The notes: a model not told the origin generated them from the sequence alone. 64,000 nt of DNA from Serratia silvae (GCF_023282985.1 NZ_JAGQDC010000001.1:372001-436000), one strand, 5' to 3'. Positions 16,134 through 25,654 are shown, counted from the stretch's first letter. Numbers and translations: made by a program.

Positions 16134-18803
16134 ATGCTATACCTGAAAAACGGCACGGAAAGTCGCAGAGTGATGAAAGAAAACCACCAGGATGCCAGCA
16201 TTTTTAAGCGGACGTTAACGCCTTTGGCAGTGATGTTGCTGGCGTTATGTGGTGGTATGTCAGCTCGTGCGGAAAATTATTTTAACCCTCGTTTTCTGGC
16301 TGACGATCCGGCGAAGGTAGCCGATCTGTCCGGTTTCGAAAAGGGATTGGAAGCACCTCCGGGCATTTATCGCGTCGACATTTATATGAATGACGGATTT
16401 ATGTCTACCCGGGATGTCTCTTTCCGCGCCGATACCGATCAGCAGACCCTGGTGCCTTGTCTGACCCGCAGCCAGTTAGCTGCAATGGGTGTCAATACTC
16501 GGGCGATCCCTGGAATGGCCGTATTGGCAGCAGAAGCCTGTGTGCCATTAACCTCGATGATCAAAGAAGCCTCCACTGATTTTGACGTCGGGCGGCAGCG
16601 CCTGTCTATCAGCATTCCTCAGGCTTTCATGGGTAATCTTGCTCGTGGCTATATCCCGCCTGACCAATGGCAAAACGGCATCACTGCCGGGTTACTCAAT
16701 TACAGCTTCACTGGCAGTAATGTCCGTAGCAGCCAGTCGAGCACCAGCAATTATGCCTTCCTTAACCTGCAAAGCGGCGTGAATCTGGGCGCCTGGCGGC
16801 TGCGGGATAATACTACCTGGAGTTACTCCAGCGGCGGCAGTGGCTCTGCCAATCAAAACCGCTGGCAGCACGTTAATACCTATTTGCAGCGGGATATTGC
16901 GCCTCTGCGGAGCCGTTTGACGCTGGGCGACGGCTATACCTCTGGGGACGTGTTTGATGGTATCAACTTCCGCGGTGTGCAGGTGGCGACGGATGACAAT
17001 ATGTTGCCAGAAAGCCAGCGGGGGTTTGCTCCCGTGATCCACGGCATTGCTCGCGGCACCGCCAGAGTCACGGTCAGGCAGAACGGGTTTGAGGTTTACC
17101 AAGCCACGGTGCCACCGGGGCCATTTACCATCGACGATCTTTCTGGCGCTGGCAACGGCGGCGATTTGCAGGTCAGCATTCAGGAGGCGGATGGCACGGC
17201 ACAGGTATTTACCGTGCCCTATGCGTCGGTGCCGGGGCTGCTGCGCCAAGGGCAGGTGAGATATTCGGTGATGGTGGGGCAGTATCGTAGCGGCAACGAT
17301 CGGCAAGAAAAACCGACTTTTGGCCAGGGTACGCTGATGTGGGGGGTGGCAGATGGCTGGACGCTGTCCGGCGGAAGCCAACTTGCTGATCGCTATCAGG
17401 CGTTCAACCTTGGGGTCAGTAAAGACCTGGGCATTCTCGGCGCCGTATCGCTGGACATTACTCAGGCTCGCGCCACCTTACCGGATGATAGTACCCATCA
17501 GGGGCAATCGCTGCGCTTCCTTTATAACAAGGCATTGAACGAGTGGGGTACCAACCTGCAACTGGTTGGTTATCGCTATTCCACCAGCGGCTATTACAGC
17601 CTGGCTGACACCACCTGGGGCCAGATGAGCGGTTACAGCACGGCAACCGATGAAGGCATTGTCCAGATCACCCCGAAACTCACCGATTACTTCAATCTGG
17701 CCTACAACAAGCGTGGGCGGTTGCAGATGACGGTGACTCAGCAGGTGGCTGACAATGCGACCCTTTATCTGACCGGCAGCCATCAGACTTATTGGGGGAT
17801 CGGCAAGGCGGATGAACAACTGCAGGCCGGTTACAGCGGCACGTTGGAGGATATCACTTATACCCTCAGCTACAGCCTGACCAAAAATGCCTGGCAGGAC
17901 GGGCGCGACAATATGCTGGCGTTCAACATCAGCATCCCGTTCAGCCATTGGTTGCGTTCCGACAGCCAGTCGGCTTTCAGACGTTCCAGCGTCAGCTACA
18001 GCATGTCTGACGATCTGAACGGCAGAATGACCAATCAGGCGGGGGTGTATGGCACGTTACTGGATGACAACAACCTGAGTTACAACGTGCAGGCCGGTTA
18101 CACCGGCGGCGGGGAGGGAACTTCGGGAGGGACCGGTAACGCAGCGCTGACCTATCGGGGGGCTTCTGGCAATGCCAACGTGGGCTACAGCCGCAGCAAT
18201 GGTTACAACCAACTGTATTACGGGCTGAGCGGTGGCGTGTTGGCGCATGAGAATGGCATCACCCTGAGCCAACCGCTAAACGACACCCTGATCCTGGTTA
18301 AAGCGCCGGGGGCGGGCAACGTGTCGGTGGAAAACCAGAGCGGGATCCGTACCGACCATCGGGGATATGCCGTACTGCCGTTTGCCATGGATTACCGGGA
18401 AAACCGCGTGGCGCTGAACCCCAATACGCTGGCAAACAACGTCGAGCTGGATGAGGCGGTGGTCAGCGTAGTGCCGAATCATGGTGCGGTGGTGTTGGCC
18501 GATTTTAAAACCCATGTCGGGCTGAAGGTGCTGATGACGCTGACCTATAACGGGCAACCGCTGCCATTCGGCTCGGTGGTGTCTTTCGATAATGGCCGTT
18601 CTGGCAGCATTGTCGCCGACGGCGGGCAGGTGTATCTGACCGGGTTGCCGCCAAGTGGCGAGGTGAAAGCCAAATGGGGCGAGGGCGCAACCGAACAGTG
18701 TGTGGCGAGTTACCAACTGCCACCGGAAAGCCAGCTAAAGGCACTTAGCTATCTAACGGCACTATGCCGAACTATGCCGACGGGCGGGAGAGGCGAGCGA
18801 TGA
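16134..18803 (+). CDS. fimD: Type 1 fimbrial usher FimD
   Basis: An 889-residue outer-membrane usher. The ATG at 16134 has GGAGGGA just upstream and gives a long signal peptide of 46 residues (ending SARA), as in E. coli FimD. The N-terminal domain follows ([21 protein letters not shown]), then the barrel with its plug ([21 protein letters not shown]). The C-terminal domains contain [10 protein letters not shown] and QVYLTGLPP and the Cys-bearing tail [10 protein letters not shown]. It forms the secretion pore and catalyses ordered polymerisation. Its stop TGA overlaps the fimF ATG by the usual ATGA. The length is typical. Confidence 0.95.
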   Translation: MLYLKNGTESRRVMKENHQDASIFKRTLTPLAVMLLALCGGMSARAENYFNPRFLADDPAKVADLSGFEKGLEAPPGIYRVDIYMNDGFMSTRDVSFRADTDQQTLVPCLTRSQLAAMGVNTRAIPGMAVLAAEACVPLTSMIKEASTDFDVGRQRLSISIPQAFMGNLARGYIPPDQWQNGITAGLLNYSFTGSNVRSSQSSTSNYAFLNLQSGVNLGAWRLRDNTTWSYSSGGSGSANQNRWQHVNTYLQRDIAPLRSRLTLGDGYTSGDVFDGINFRGVQVATDDNMLPESQRGFAPVIHGIARGTARVTVRQNGFEVYQATVPPGPFTIDDLSGAGNGGDLQVSIQEADGTAQVFTVPYASVPGLLRQGQVRYSVMVGQYRSGNDRQEKPTFGQGTLMWGVADGWTLSGGSQLADRYQAFNLGVSKDLGILGAVSLDITQARATLPDDSTHQGQSLRFLYNKALNEWGTNLQLVGYRYSTSGYYSLADTTWGQMSGYSTATDEGIVQITPKLTDYFNLAYNKRGRLQMTVTQQVADNATLYLTGSHQTYWGIGKADEQLQAGYSGTLEDITYTLSYSLTKNAWQDGRDNMLAFNISIPFSHWLRSDSQSAFRRSSVSYSMSDDLNGRMTNQAGVYGTLLDDNNLSYNVQAGYTGGGEGTSGGTGNAALTYRGASGNANVGYSRSNGYNQLYYGLSGGVLAHENGITLSQPLNDTLILVKAPGAGNVSVENQSGIRTDHRGYAVLPFAMDYRENRVALNPNTLANNVELDEAVVSVVPNHGAVVLADFKTHVGLKVLMTLTYNGQPLPFGSVVSFDNGRSGSIVADGGQVYLTGLPPSGEVKAKWGEGATEQCVASYQLPPESQLKALSYLTALCRTMPTGGRGER

Positions 18804-19327
18804 GAAAGCAACTTTATATCCTGTGTCTGCTGGCGTTGGCCAGCTCCAGGATAGTTCAAGCAGCGGACAGCACGATCTCCATTACCGGCTACGTTAAAGA
18901 CAATGCCTGCTCCGTAGCGCCGGGTTCACAAAACTTTGTGGTGGATTTGCTGAGCAATGCGGCCAAGCAGTTGCATCAGGTCGGTGCGACTACACCGATG
19001 GTACCGTTCAGTATCGTGTTCGATAAATGTGGCGGCTCGGCGATTGCGGTGAAAGTGGGGTTCACGGGAGGGGCCGACAGCGACAATACCACCTTGCTGA
19101 AGCTTGACGGTGGGGGGGGCGCGGCGGGTGGCATGGGAATACAGATCCTCGATAGCAGCGGGAATGCCATTGCGCTCAATGACGTATCGAGCATGCTGAA
19201 CTGGTCAACCCTCACCGCGGGGCAATCCAATACGCTGCATTTCTCTGCGCGCCTGATGGCGACCCGTACCCCGGTTACTGCCGGGCTGGTCAGCGCGACG
19301 GCAAACTTTACCCTGGAATTTCAGTAA
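18800..19327 (+). CDS. fimF: Type 1 fimbrial adaptor subunit FimF
   Basis: A 175-residue pilin-like protein whose ATG overlaps the fimD stop (ATGA), so translation is probably coupled. The frame also extends upstream to 18764 within fimD, which is not used. A signal peptide ends VQAA; the mature part [20 protein letters not shown] carries the donor strand and first Cys, the second is in FDKCGGS, and the chain ends ANFTLEFQ. It matches FimF by order and motifs. FimF links the rod to FimG in the tip fibrillum. Confidence 0.88.
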   Translation: MRKQLYILCLLALASSRIVQAADSTISITGYVKDNACSVAPGSQNFVVDLLSNAAKQLHQVGATTPMVPFSIVFDKCGGSAIAVKVGFTGGADSDNTTLLKLDGGGGAAGGMGIQILDSSGNAIALNDVSSMLNWSTLTAGQSNTLHFSARLMATRTPVTAGLVSATANFTLEFQ

Positions 19328-19340
19328 CCGGAGACAAAGG

Positions 19341-19847
19341 ATGAACACAACAAAGCTTGGTCTGATCGCTGGAGGGTTACTGATGATGGTGCTATCCAGA
19401 GCGCATGCGGCCGATGTCAACATCACCATCAACGGTAAGGTGGTGGCAAAACCCTGCACGGTATCCACCGTATCTACCACGGTAGATCTCGGGGATTTAT
19501 ATACCTTCAACCTGCTGTCGGCTGGTGCCACTTCGCCATGGCATTCGGTGACGTTGAACCTCACCAACTGCCCGGTGGGGACCTCAAAGGTAACCGCGAC
19601 CTTTTCCGGCACGGCCGATAGCAGCCGAAGTTATTACGCCAATCAGGGAGCGGCCCGCAATATTGCGTTGCAACTGGCCGATAGCAACGGCCTGAATCTG
19701 CCCAACGGCAGTACCAAAGCTGTTGCGGTGAATGACGCATCGCTGGCTGCCAGCCTGATTTTGCAGGTGAGGGCCATTACGCCCGGAGGCAATGCGACTC
19801 AGGGATCGATTCAATCCCTGATCAACGTGACTTATACCTACTCCTGA
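19341..19847 (+). CDS. fimG: Type 1 fimbrial adaptor subunit FimG
   Basis: A 168-residue pilin-like protein with a signal peptide ending RAHA. The mature N-terminus ADVNITINGKVVAKPCTVST closely follows FimG of E. coli (ADVTITVNGKVVAKPCTV from memory). Second Cys in LNLTNCPVG; end NVTYTYS. FimG completes FimH by donor-strand exchange and sits just under the adhesin. GGAGACAAAGG precedes the ATG, 13 bases after the fimF stop. Confidence 0.92.
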   Translation: MNTTKLGLIAGGLLMMVLSRAHAADVNITINGKVVAKPCTVSTVSTTVDLGDLYTFNLLSAGATSPWHSVTLNLTNCPVGTSKVTATFSGTADSSRSYYANQGAARNIALQLADSNGLNLPNGSTKAVAVNDASLAASLILQVRAITPGGNATQGSIQSLINVTYTYS

Positions 19848-19860
19848 TGATGAAGAACAT

Positions 19861-20778
19861 ATGAAACACTTAATCAGCGTATTTCTGAAATATCTCGGTG
19901 CAGCAGCGCTAGTGATAGGCTATTCATCCAATGCTCATGCTTTTGCTTGCCGAACGGCGGCTGGTGCGACCATTCCTATCGGCGGTGGCAGCGCCGACGT
20001 CTTTGTTACTTTATCTCCGCAGATCGGGGTGGGCCAAAACCTGATTGTTGATTTGTCCACCCAGATATCCTGCCGAAATGATTATCCAAATAGCCGAATA
20101 GACTATGTTTCTCTGCAAAGAGGTTCGGCCTATGGCGGTGTGCTGGAAAATTTCACCGGCAGCTTTGTTTATGACGGTTCGTCTTACCCATTCCCGACGA
20201 CCTCTGAAACCAAGGCCGTGACTTATAGAACGACCACCATGACGCCATGGCCCGCCGTACTTTATCTCACGCCTATCAGCACCGCAGGTGGAGTGGCTAT
20301 AACCAACGGTTCTTTGATTGCGGTTTTAAACATGCATCAAACCAATAACGTGGGGGAATCGCACGCGTATATATGGAATATCTACGCCAATAATAGCGTG
20401 GTGATCCCTACCGGGGGGTGTGACGTTTCGTCCCGTGATGTCACCGTGAACCTGCCGGATTATCCGGGAACCGTGTCGGTGCCGTTGACGGTACGCTGCG
20501 CTCAGCGCCAAAACCTGGCCTATTATCTGACCGGGGCAACCACGGATACCGCATCCACGATTTTTGCCAACACCGCATCAGCGCCGGTGGCTCAGGGGGT
20601 TGGCATTCAGCTTGCCAACCGTAACGGTGTGCTCGCCACCAACAGGAATGTTGCATTGGGCACCGTTGGTAGTTCGCCAGTCAGTTTGAATTTGACCGCT
20701 AACTATGCGCGCACTACGGGTCAGGTCGTGGCCGGTAACGTCAAGGCTTTGGTGGGTGTGACCTTTTTGTATCCTTGA
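19861..20778 (+). CDS. fimH: Type 1 fimbrial tip adhesin FimH
   Basis: A 305-residue two-domain adhesin. The signal peptide is residues 1-27. The mature protein starts with Phe1 in FACRTAAGATIPIGGGSAD, as required for mannose binding in E. coli FimH. From memory of that family, pocket residues Phe1, Asn46, Asp47 (CRNDYP), Asp54, Gln133 and Asn135 (QTNN) are all present, and Tyr48 of the tyrosine gate is kept. The next loop (NNVGESHAYIWN) is one residue shorter than in E. coli and lacks Tyr137. The pilin domain begins after PTGGCDVS and ends VTFLYP. It is the last structural gene of the operon. Confidence 0.95.
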   Translation: MKHLISVFLKYLGAAALVIGYSSNAHAFACRTAAGATIPIGGGSADVFVTLSPQIGVGQNLIVDLSTQISCRNDYPNSRIDYVSLQRGSAYGGVLENFTGSFVYDGSSYPFPTTSETKAVTYRTTTMTPWPAVLYLTPISTAGGVAITNGSLIAVLNMHQTNNVGESHAYIWNIYANNSVVIPTGGCDVSSRDVTVNLPDYPGTVSVPLTVRCAQRQNLAYYLTGATTDTASTIFANTASAPVAQGVGIQLANRNGVLATNRNVALGTVGSSPVSLNLTANYARTTGQVVAGNVKALVGVTFLYP

Positions 20779-20842
20779 ATGTGCTTTTGAACGCGACCTC
20801 AGCCCGGGGAACGGCACTAAACACGGTTATTTAGGAGGAAAA

Positions 20843-21505
20843 ATGCAGCAGGTAAATCATCATCAAGCCGAGCATGTGGCAGCGGAACACCGCAAACGAA
20901 TTCTGGTTGTCGAGCCATCCAGGATCAATTGGATCGGGCTGCAAAGGTTACTGGGTGATGCGGGTCGCACGGAGTTAAGTTTTTGCCGGGTCAGCAAATT
21001 GACCGATGCTAAAAAGAAAGTTTATGAATTTAAACCTGATGTGATCTTGTTTAGCTCATTATCTCGTGGCATGGACTATCTGTCGTTATTATCCTTTTTG
21101 TCAGATATTGCCAGTTATCATTTAAAAACCAACTCGGTGATCTGGTTGCAGCATGATATGGCCTGGATGGTGCAACTTCTCCACGCTTTCGGGGTGGATA
21201 CGGTATTGATTGATCCGGTTAACCTCTATCAAATCACCCAATGCTTTGGCAGCGAACAGACTGACAAAGTGCCGAAAAATGCGGCTTTATTAGGTAAACA
21301 GGAAAGATTAATTGCGCTGGCCTTACTGCGCGGGCGTAGTGCTACGGCTATCGCCAATGTGACTGGCAAAGATGTACGCACCATCAGTACGCAAAAGAAA
21401 TCGATCATTAGAAAGTTACAGATGACAACCAATGAGGAACTCTACCTGCTGGCGGGTAGGCTGGTTTATTTAACCAAGATAAACAGACTGAGTGGTGAGA
21501 CGTGA
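20843..21505 (+). CDS. LuxR-type regulator with receiver-like N-terminus, first of a pair
   Basis: A 220-residue protein with a strong ribosome site (TTAGGAGGAAAA). Residues 18-125 start like a response-regulator receiver (RILVVEPSRINWIGLQRLL), but the usual acidic pair and phospho-Asp are missing, so it is an atypical receiver. The C-terminal part (LLGKQERLIALALLRGRSATA, then VRTISTQKKSIIRKL) is a LuxR-type helix-turn-helix. It lies 64 bp after fimH and overlaps the next regulator by one base. Position after a type 1 operon recalls FimZ/FimW-type regulators of Salmonella. Control of fim or of another target is inference. Confidence 0.75.
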   Translation: MQQVNHHQAEHVAAEHRKRILVVEPSRINWIGLQRLLGDAGRTELSFCRVSKLTDAKKKVYEFKPDVILFSSLSRGMDYLSLLSFLSDIASYHLKTNSVIWLQHDMAWMVQLLHAFGVDTVLIDPVNLYQITQCFGSEQTDKVPKNAALLGKQERLIALALLRGRSATAIANVTGKDVRTISTQKKSIIRKLQMTTNEELYLLAGRLVYLTKINRLSGET

Positions 21506-22119
21506 TGAAAAAAATAATGATTATGCATCCCTGCATTGTTACCTGGCATGGCCTGTATCAGTTATTCAGGCGCAAGCTGCCCGACGCTGAGATTGTACCG
21601 GCGCACTCTATCTATGATTTGGTGTTTAACGATGATTTATCTGATGTTGATCTGATCGTCAGTGAGCTATATGGCCTGAATGAGAATATCACTATGGGAG
21701 TGAAGCTGCTGTCATTTGTTCAATCGGTCAGGCAGGACAAGCCGCTACTGATTATGACCGATGTGCCTGGACAACAGGTGTTGGATTACCCGGGTTACCT
21801 GCCTGGGGCATCCTATATTGCTCTATCTGAAGATATTCGTCAGCTAGTTAATCAGGTCGATCGGGTTTTGGCTGGCAATATTGTTATCAGTCCGTCTTTG
21901 CGTAGAGAGCAGGAGATTAGGCTATTCAACGTCGATGCCAGACCTTTTTCCCGTTCGGAAATAAAGGTTTATAGCTTATTGCAGGAAGGCTTCAGTATCT
22001 CGCAGATAGCGAAGAAGATTTCCCGCAGCGTCAAGACCGTGAGTGCGCATAAACGCAACATGATGGGAAAGCTTGGCATTGAGAGTGAAGTAGAGCTTTA
22101 TGCCTGTTTTAATCAATAG
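21505..22119 (+). CDS. LuxR-type regulator with receiver-like N-terminus, second of a pair
   Basis: A 204-residue protein whose ATG at 21505 overlaps the previous stop (TGATG), so the two are translated as a unit. The N-terminal part is receiver-like (KIMIMHPCIVTWHGLYQLFRR; VDLIVSELYGL at the expected phospho-site region, with no clear accepting Asp). The C-terminus is a standard LuxR-type domain: FSRSEIKVYSLLQEGFSISQI, KKISRSVKTVSAHKRNMMGKL. The helix-turn-helix is better conserved than in its partner, so this protein is the likelier DNA binder. A hairpin at 22145-22169 follows. Confidence 0.8.
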   Translation: MKKIMIMHPCIVTWHGLYQLFRRKLPDAEIVPAHSIYDLVFNDDLSDVDLIVSELYGLNENITMGVKLLSFVQSVRQDKPLLIMTDVPGQQVLDYPGYLPGASYIALSEDIRQLVNQVDRVLAGNIVISPSLRREQEIRLFNVDARPFSRSEIKVYSLLQEGFSISQIAKKISRSVKTVSAHKRNMMGKLGIESEVELYACFNQ

Positions 22120-22144
22120 TCAAATATCGGTTACAGCCAGGTTT

Positions 22145-22169
22145 GGAGATCGTTGGTTACGCGATCTCC
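22145..22169. terminator. Hairpin between convergent regulator and recombinase genes
   Basis: GGAGATCG (22145-22152) and CGATCTCC (22162-22169) form a perfect 8-bp stem with a 9-base loop. It lies between convergent genes and may end both transcripts, although no T-run follows on either side. Confidence 0.45.
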
Positions 22170-22229
22170 GGCGGTGGCAGGAATGGTTTGCCGCATAGTG
22201 CTCGAAAAAGTAAGGTTGCTCTGGCGGAT

Positions 22230-22805
22230 TCAGCCGTTTTTTCGTTTACCTGCTTCCCATATGCCAGCGAATCGTGCCGCATTACTGGCGGTATAGCGTA
22301 CGGTATGGCGGATATTACGGTGCCCCAGATAATCCTGGATCAAGCGGGTATCGGCGCCTCTTTCCGCCAGTTCATAGCCGCAGGCATGGCGTAGCATATG
22401 GGGATGCGTATTGATGACCGTACCTGCCAGTTCGCCGGCCTGGCGAATAATGCGCCAGGCTTGACCGCGCGATAACTGGGTTCCTCGCTGAGAAATAAAG
22501 ATAATGTCCGGGTCTGCGCCTGGTTTCCATTGGGCCCTGAGCTGCTTCCACTCCCTGATTGCCTCGCATTCGTCATTCATCAGGGGATGAACGGTAGAGA
22601 AGCCATTTTTAAGCCGGCGTATATTTATCCGTCCTTCGACCATCTCAAGATCGCGAAAACGCAGGCGCAGCAGCTCGCTGATACGAAACCCGTGGCGGAA
22701 AGCCAGTAGGATCAGACAGCTATCTCGTACTCCAGTTTGTGTCTTTCTGGCAGCACTCATCAGGTTGCGGACTTCTGTCAGAGTGAGAAATTTACGCTGT
22801 ACCAA
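22230..22805 (-). CDS. FimB/FimE-type tyrosine recombinase, downstream copy
   Basis: A 191-residue recombinase with the complete catalytic set: Arg41 (HGFRISELL), Lys66, His136 and Arg139 (HPHMLRHACGYELAERG), His162 and Tyr171 (VRYTAS). The start appears to be TTG at 22803-22805, with AGGAG about nine bases upstream. It is about 85 percent identical by eye to the recombinase at 12900-13583 over 186 residues but ends KRKNG without the hydrophobic tail. It is transcribed toward the fim operon from the far side. In E. coli both recombinase genes lie upstream of fimS, so this bracketing layout differs. No TTGGGGC-type repeat was seen beside it, so its target is probably the element at 13510-13831, acting in trans. 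Confidence 0.92.
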   Translation of the reverse strand: MVQRKFLTLTEVRNLMSAARKTQTGVRDSCLILLAFRHGFRISELLRLRFRDLEMVEGRINIRRLKNGFSTVHPLMNDECEAIREWKQLRAQWKPGADPDIIFISQRGTQLSRGQAWRIIRQAGELAGTVINTHPHMLRHACGYELAERGADTRLIQDYLGHRNIRHTVRYTASNAARFAGIWEAGKRKNG

Positions 22806-23235
22806 AGAAAACTCCTATACTTTCGCTTAAAAAACGCCAGAGTTAGCATTAAATAGAATAAAATTCTTACTTACCATTTTCAAATCCCAATGGTGCAATA
22901 AAATGTACTAAACATTCAGTTAGAGGTAATTTTGCAGGAAAGTTCCTATTTTGAATTTATTGCGATGTTACAGGTGGTGGCCGACAATATCCAGTATTTA
23001 CGGGGGAGAGAATTTGTACCGTTTAAATAGCATTTATAATACAGTCTGCAAGTTGACTATTTCCCGTTAATATAACGATTATTGGGTTTCTTAATGGTGT
23101 AAAATGTAATTAATTTCATCTTTGTCAGAATAAAAAATTGATGTATAGCGCAATGAACCGGTACTAGCCAAAAATTGTGCATTGAGCCTATCATGATAAG
23201 GATAACCCCCGTGCCCATTGCTAGAGGTTGCCAAT
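22806..23235. promoter_or_regulatory. AT-rich intergenic region, divergent promoters expected
   Basis: No gene is supported in these 430 bp. The region is AT-rich and should hold the promoter of the recombinase (leftward) and of the small gene at 23236 (rightward). I looked for LexA-type CTG-N10-CAG boxes because of the possible DinI relationship and did not find a clear one. Confidence 0.3.
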
Positions 23236-23487
23236 ATGAATATTCAAATAAAAGTTGATAACCATCTGTTCGACAACTTGTCTGAGAAAGCCCGTGAGGC
23301 CCTGCTGGACGAACTGCAAACTCGTGTCCATGAAGTCTACCCAGCCAGTCACCTCACGGTGATCGCTGGGCTGAATGATAAGACTGAGATAGTAGCCAGT
23401 GATTTTTTTAACGATGTTGAGGCAAAGCTGACCGTGCAGGAAATTGTCGACGATGTCAGCCTGCATGGCCATTGGCGTAACGCATAG
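23236..23487 (+). CDS. Small protein, possible DinI-like family
   Basis: An 83-residue acidic protein from the ATG at 23236 (GAGG seven bases upstream; an in-frame start at 23218 is less likely). The pattern is a short beta strand (MNIQIKVDNH), a helix (LSEKAREALLDELQTRVHEVYP), a strand (HLTVIAGLND) and a C-terminal acidic helix (DVEAKLTVQEIVDDV). This recalls the DinI/MsgA fold of two strands packed on helices, with the conserved YP after the first helix. DinI binds RecA filaments, but I cannot assign that activity here. The family call is moderate; the coding call is stronger. Confidence 0.6.
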   Translation: MNIQIKVDNHLFDNLSEKAREALLDELQTRVHEVYPASHLTVIAGLNDKTEIVASDFFNDVEAKLTVQEIVDDVSLHGHWRNA

Positions 23488-23663
23488 CCCTCACCTTACC
23501 CCTGAGGGGCCCGTGCTTTACCCATCCAGATGCCCTCCCTGCGCCGTATTTTTCCCACCCAACATGGAAAAAATGAAAGTACGACATATACTTATGATGC
23601 TAAAGCTGACTCTCTGATTAAACACCGTTTTATTCTGGTTTTGCTGGACCATAAGGAGCGATA

Positions 23664-24053
23664 ATGACTTATCACCTACTCACCCTGTGGGATATTCTGG
23701 TTACCACGTTTTCATTTTTCTTTTTCATCGCCTACCTGTTTATTCTGTTCCAGGTCGTTTCAGACCTGTTCCGCGATCACCAACTGAGCGGCTTTTATAA
23801 GGCGGTATGGATTGTGTTCCTGCTGTTCATCCCGTTGTTAACGTCCCTGGTCTATCTGATTGCCCGTGGCAAAGGCATGGCCGAGCGGCATCGTGCGCAA
23901 GTGCAAAAATCCGTCTCAGCCACCAACGAGTATATCCGTGAGGTTGCAGGCAAATCGCCAGCCGAGCAAATTTCTGACGCCAAAAGGCTGTTGGATGATG
24001 GTGTGATCACCGAAAGTGAATACCAGCAGCTTAAGGCTAAAGCACTGGCCTGA
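23664..24053 (+). CDS. Membrane protein with phospholipase-D-like N-terminal segment and SHOCT domain
   Basis: A 129-residue protein with a strong AAGGAG site. Two transmembrane segments lie at about residues 10-32 and 45-66, with the loop SDLFRDHQLSGFYKAVWIVF typical of the PLDc_N/cardiolipin-synthase N-terminal family. A soluble tail ends in a SHOCT motif (QISDAKRLLDDGVITESEYQQLKAKAL). SHOCT domains are short oligomerisation modules found in many small membrane proteins. The function is unknown. It is a single gene with a hairpin 37 bp after its stop. Confidence 0.78.
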   Translation: MTYHLLTLWDILVTTFSFFFFIAYLFILFQVVSDLFRDHQLSGFYKAVWIVFLLFIPLLTSLVYLIARGKGMAERHRAQVQKSVSATNEYIREVAGKSPAEQISDAKRLLDDGVITESEYQQLKAKALA

Positions 24054-24089
24054 GGTTGAAGTTGGCAGAAAACATCACTGGAGAGGGAA

Positions 24090-24108
24090 AGGGGGCTGCA
24101 AGCCCCCT
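24090..24108. terminator. Bidirectional terminator hairpin
   Basis: AGGGGGCT (24090-24097), loop GCA, AGCCCCCT (24101-24108) lie between convergent genes. On the minus strand it is followed by TTTCCC, so it fits the end of the yiaA transcript best. Confidence 0.65.
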
Positions 24109-24116
24109 AATAGAAA

Positions 24117-24569
24117 TCATTCGGCAGGGAACTGTGACCCCACGTCTTCGTTATCATCCCCTTCGGCACTGCGCTGATTAGCCATATCGCGGGTGTTTTT
24201 CTGCACGGCAATGGCGCCGAACAGGCTCAAAAAGAAGGAAACACCGTAGAAACCCTTTTCACTCAGCAGCAGTTTGGCATTCCACAGGCCAATGCACAGC
24301 AGGCCAACGGCGATGGCAAAGGCCACCCAGCAGGTGATGATGTAGATATGGGTCACCGGCAGGTTGTCTTGCAGGTCGCGCACCGTTTTCTGGATGGTGA
24401 TGGCGCTGAACAGGCCGAGGATCAGAACGGCAAAGTAGTAACCTTTTTCATTCAGTTCCATCTCGGCGTTCCATAACCCCACCAAAAACACGGCAAAACC
24501 GCCCAGCAGGGCCGCCCAGGAGGCGAGAATAAAAGCAGATGAGGTGGTATTTTGTGTCGTAGTGCTCAT
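24117..24569 (-). CDS. yiaA: Inner membrane protein YiaA
   Basis: A 150-residue protein made of two copies of a YiaA/B-type unit, each with two transmembrane segments. Repeat 1 has [21 protein letters not shown] and repeat 2 has [21 protein letters not shown], each ending in a QKTVRD/QKNTRD loop. That internal repeat and the length agree with E. coli YiaA. The N-terminus is Thr-rich and short and the C-terminal tail is acidic and soluble. The function of the family is not known. It stands alone on the minus strand. Confidence 0.85.
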   Translation of the reverse strand: MSTTTQNTTSSAFILASWAALLGGFAVFLVGLWNAEMELNEKGYYFAVLILGLFSAITIQKTVRDLQDNLPVTHIYIITCWVAFAIAVGLLCIGLWNAKLLLSEKGFYGVSFFLSLFGAIAVQKNTRDMANQRSAEGDDNEDVGSQFPAE

Positions 24570-24721
24570 GTGGTATATCCCTTAATAACAAGAAAACTCC
24601 CTTACTCCCAAGAGGTACACCACTTGGGAGGTCTCTTGCAATCTACCGGTCCTGTATGACGAATGCAACTACGCCGCCGCCGATCGTTGACTAATGGCTT
24701 TGCCGATTAGCCAGAAAATCC

Positions 24722-25540
24722 CTAACGGATATCCGCTGGTTTTAGGCTGGCACGTGGGTCATGTTTATTATCGATTTTAAATCGAGATGAACATCTCAGG
24801 TCGCCTGTCGCGGTGGTATCGCAAAACAACACCAGGGTGCTGTGGTTCGCCGGTATGTTGGTAATGTAGACGAACTCATCTGGATTGCAAACCACGTTAT
24901 TGACGGTTAAATACTCCTTGTAGCCCGCCACATTGGTTTGCAGATCGTTTCTATCTATATAGACAGAACATTGATTGATATTGGCAACTTTATTGTGGCT
25001 GTTAAAAAAACGTACACTTTGCGACTGATTGCTGGCCAATAGCAGCAGCATAGCAATGCTGAACGCCGCATAAAGGCCATAGCGCAATAGCTTTTTTAGG
25101 TTTAAGCCTGTTCGTTTTGGTGGCGGCATTTCTGCCTGCGGTTTCTCGGCGGGGAGCGGCTCTGGTTTATTGCTTTGCTGCACAATAATGTTGGCGCTTT
25201 CTTCTTGCTGTATTTCAACTGTGCCGGAAAAAAACACCCCGACTTTGGGAATCGTTCTGATGATGTTTTGGCTCAGCCCGGCTTCCCGCAGCCCTTTTCT
25301 TACCAACGAGATGTTCTGATAGAGCGTATTGGCGGTGACATATTGACCATTTTTTTGCCATACCTCGTTAAAAAAGTCGCTTTGGCTGATCACCTCGCCG
25401 GGGCGTTGCAACATTAATTGCAGGCAACGGCTGGCAGGAACGTTCAAAACGGTTTCTTTACCCCGAGCGCGCAGCGGGCACAGGCGGTGTTCTTCGGGGA
25501 GGTACAGTACGGTATCGTTAATTATAATTTTATGTTTCAT
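24722..25540 (-). CDS. ToxR/CadC-like membrane-anchored transcriptional regulator, second copy
   Basis: A 272-residue paralogue of the regulator at 3377-4174. The N-terminal winged helix shows ASRCLQLML, DFFNEVWQKNGQYV, NTLYQNI and RTIPKVGVFF. A proline-rich linker leads to one transmembrane segment (about residues 150-168). The periplasmic domain repeats the paralogue's plan, with four cysteines (NINQCSVYI, VVCNPDEF, VLFCDTT, DLRCSSR). No FidL-like gene follows, so this copy seems to act alone or with the other partner. The ribosome site is weak. An exact inverted repeat about 115 bp upstream (25655-25681) is a candidate binding site. Its targets may be the fimbrial genes at 26746 onward. 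Confidence 0.8.
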   Translation of the reverse strand: MKHKIIINDTVLYLPEEHRLCPLRARGKETVLNVPASRCLQLMLQRPGEVISQSDFFNEVWQKNGQYVTANTLYQNISLVRKGLREAGLSQNIIRTIPKVGVFFSGTVEIQQEESANIIVQQSNKPEPLPAEKPQAEMPPPKRTGLNLKKLLRYGLYAAFSIAMLLLLASNQSQSVRFFNSHNKVANINQCSVYIDRNDLQTNVAGYKEYLTVNNVVCNPDEFVYITNIPANHSTLVLFCDTTATGDLRCSSRFKIDNKHDPRASLKPADIR

Positions 25541-25654
25541 TTCAATGTATTATCTTTTATTCGGTTTGTTTAAAGTATAGTTTAACCGTTTATAGCGGGG
25601 TGAAAAATCAGTAACAATTCACATTTATTTAAAAACAATCTGTTAACAATAAAT

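Noticed and set aside
22806-23235. A second invertible switch beside the downstream recombinase
   Set aside because: No TTGGGGC/GCCCCAA pair or other long inverted repeat was found there.
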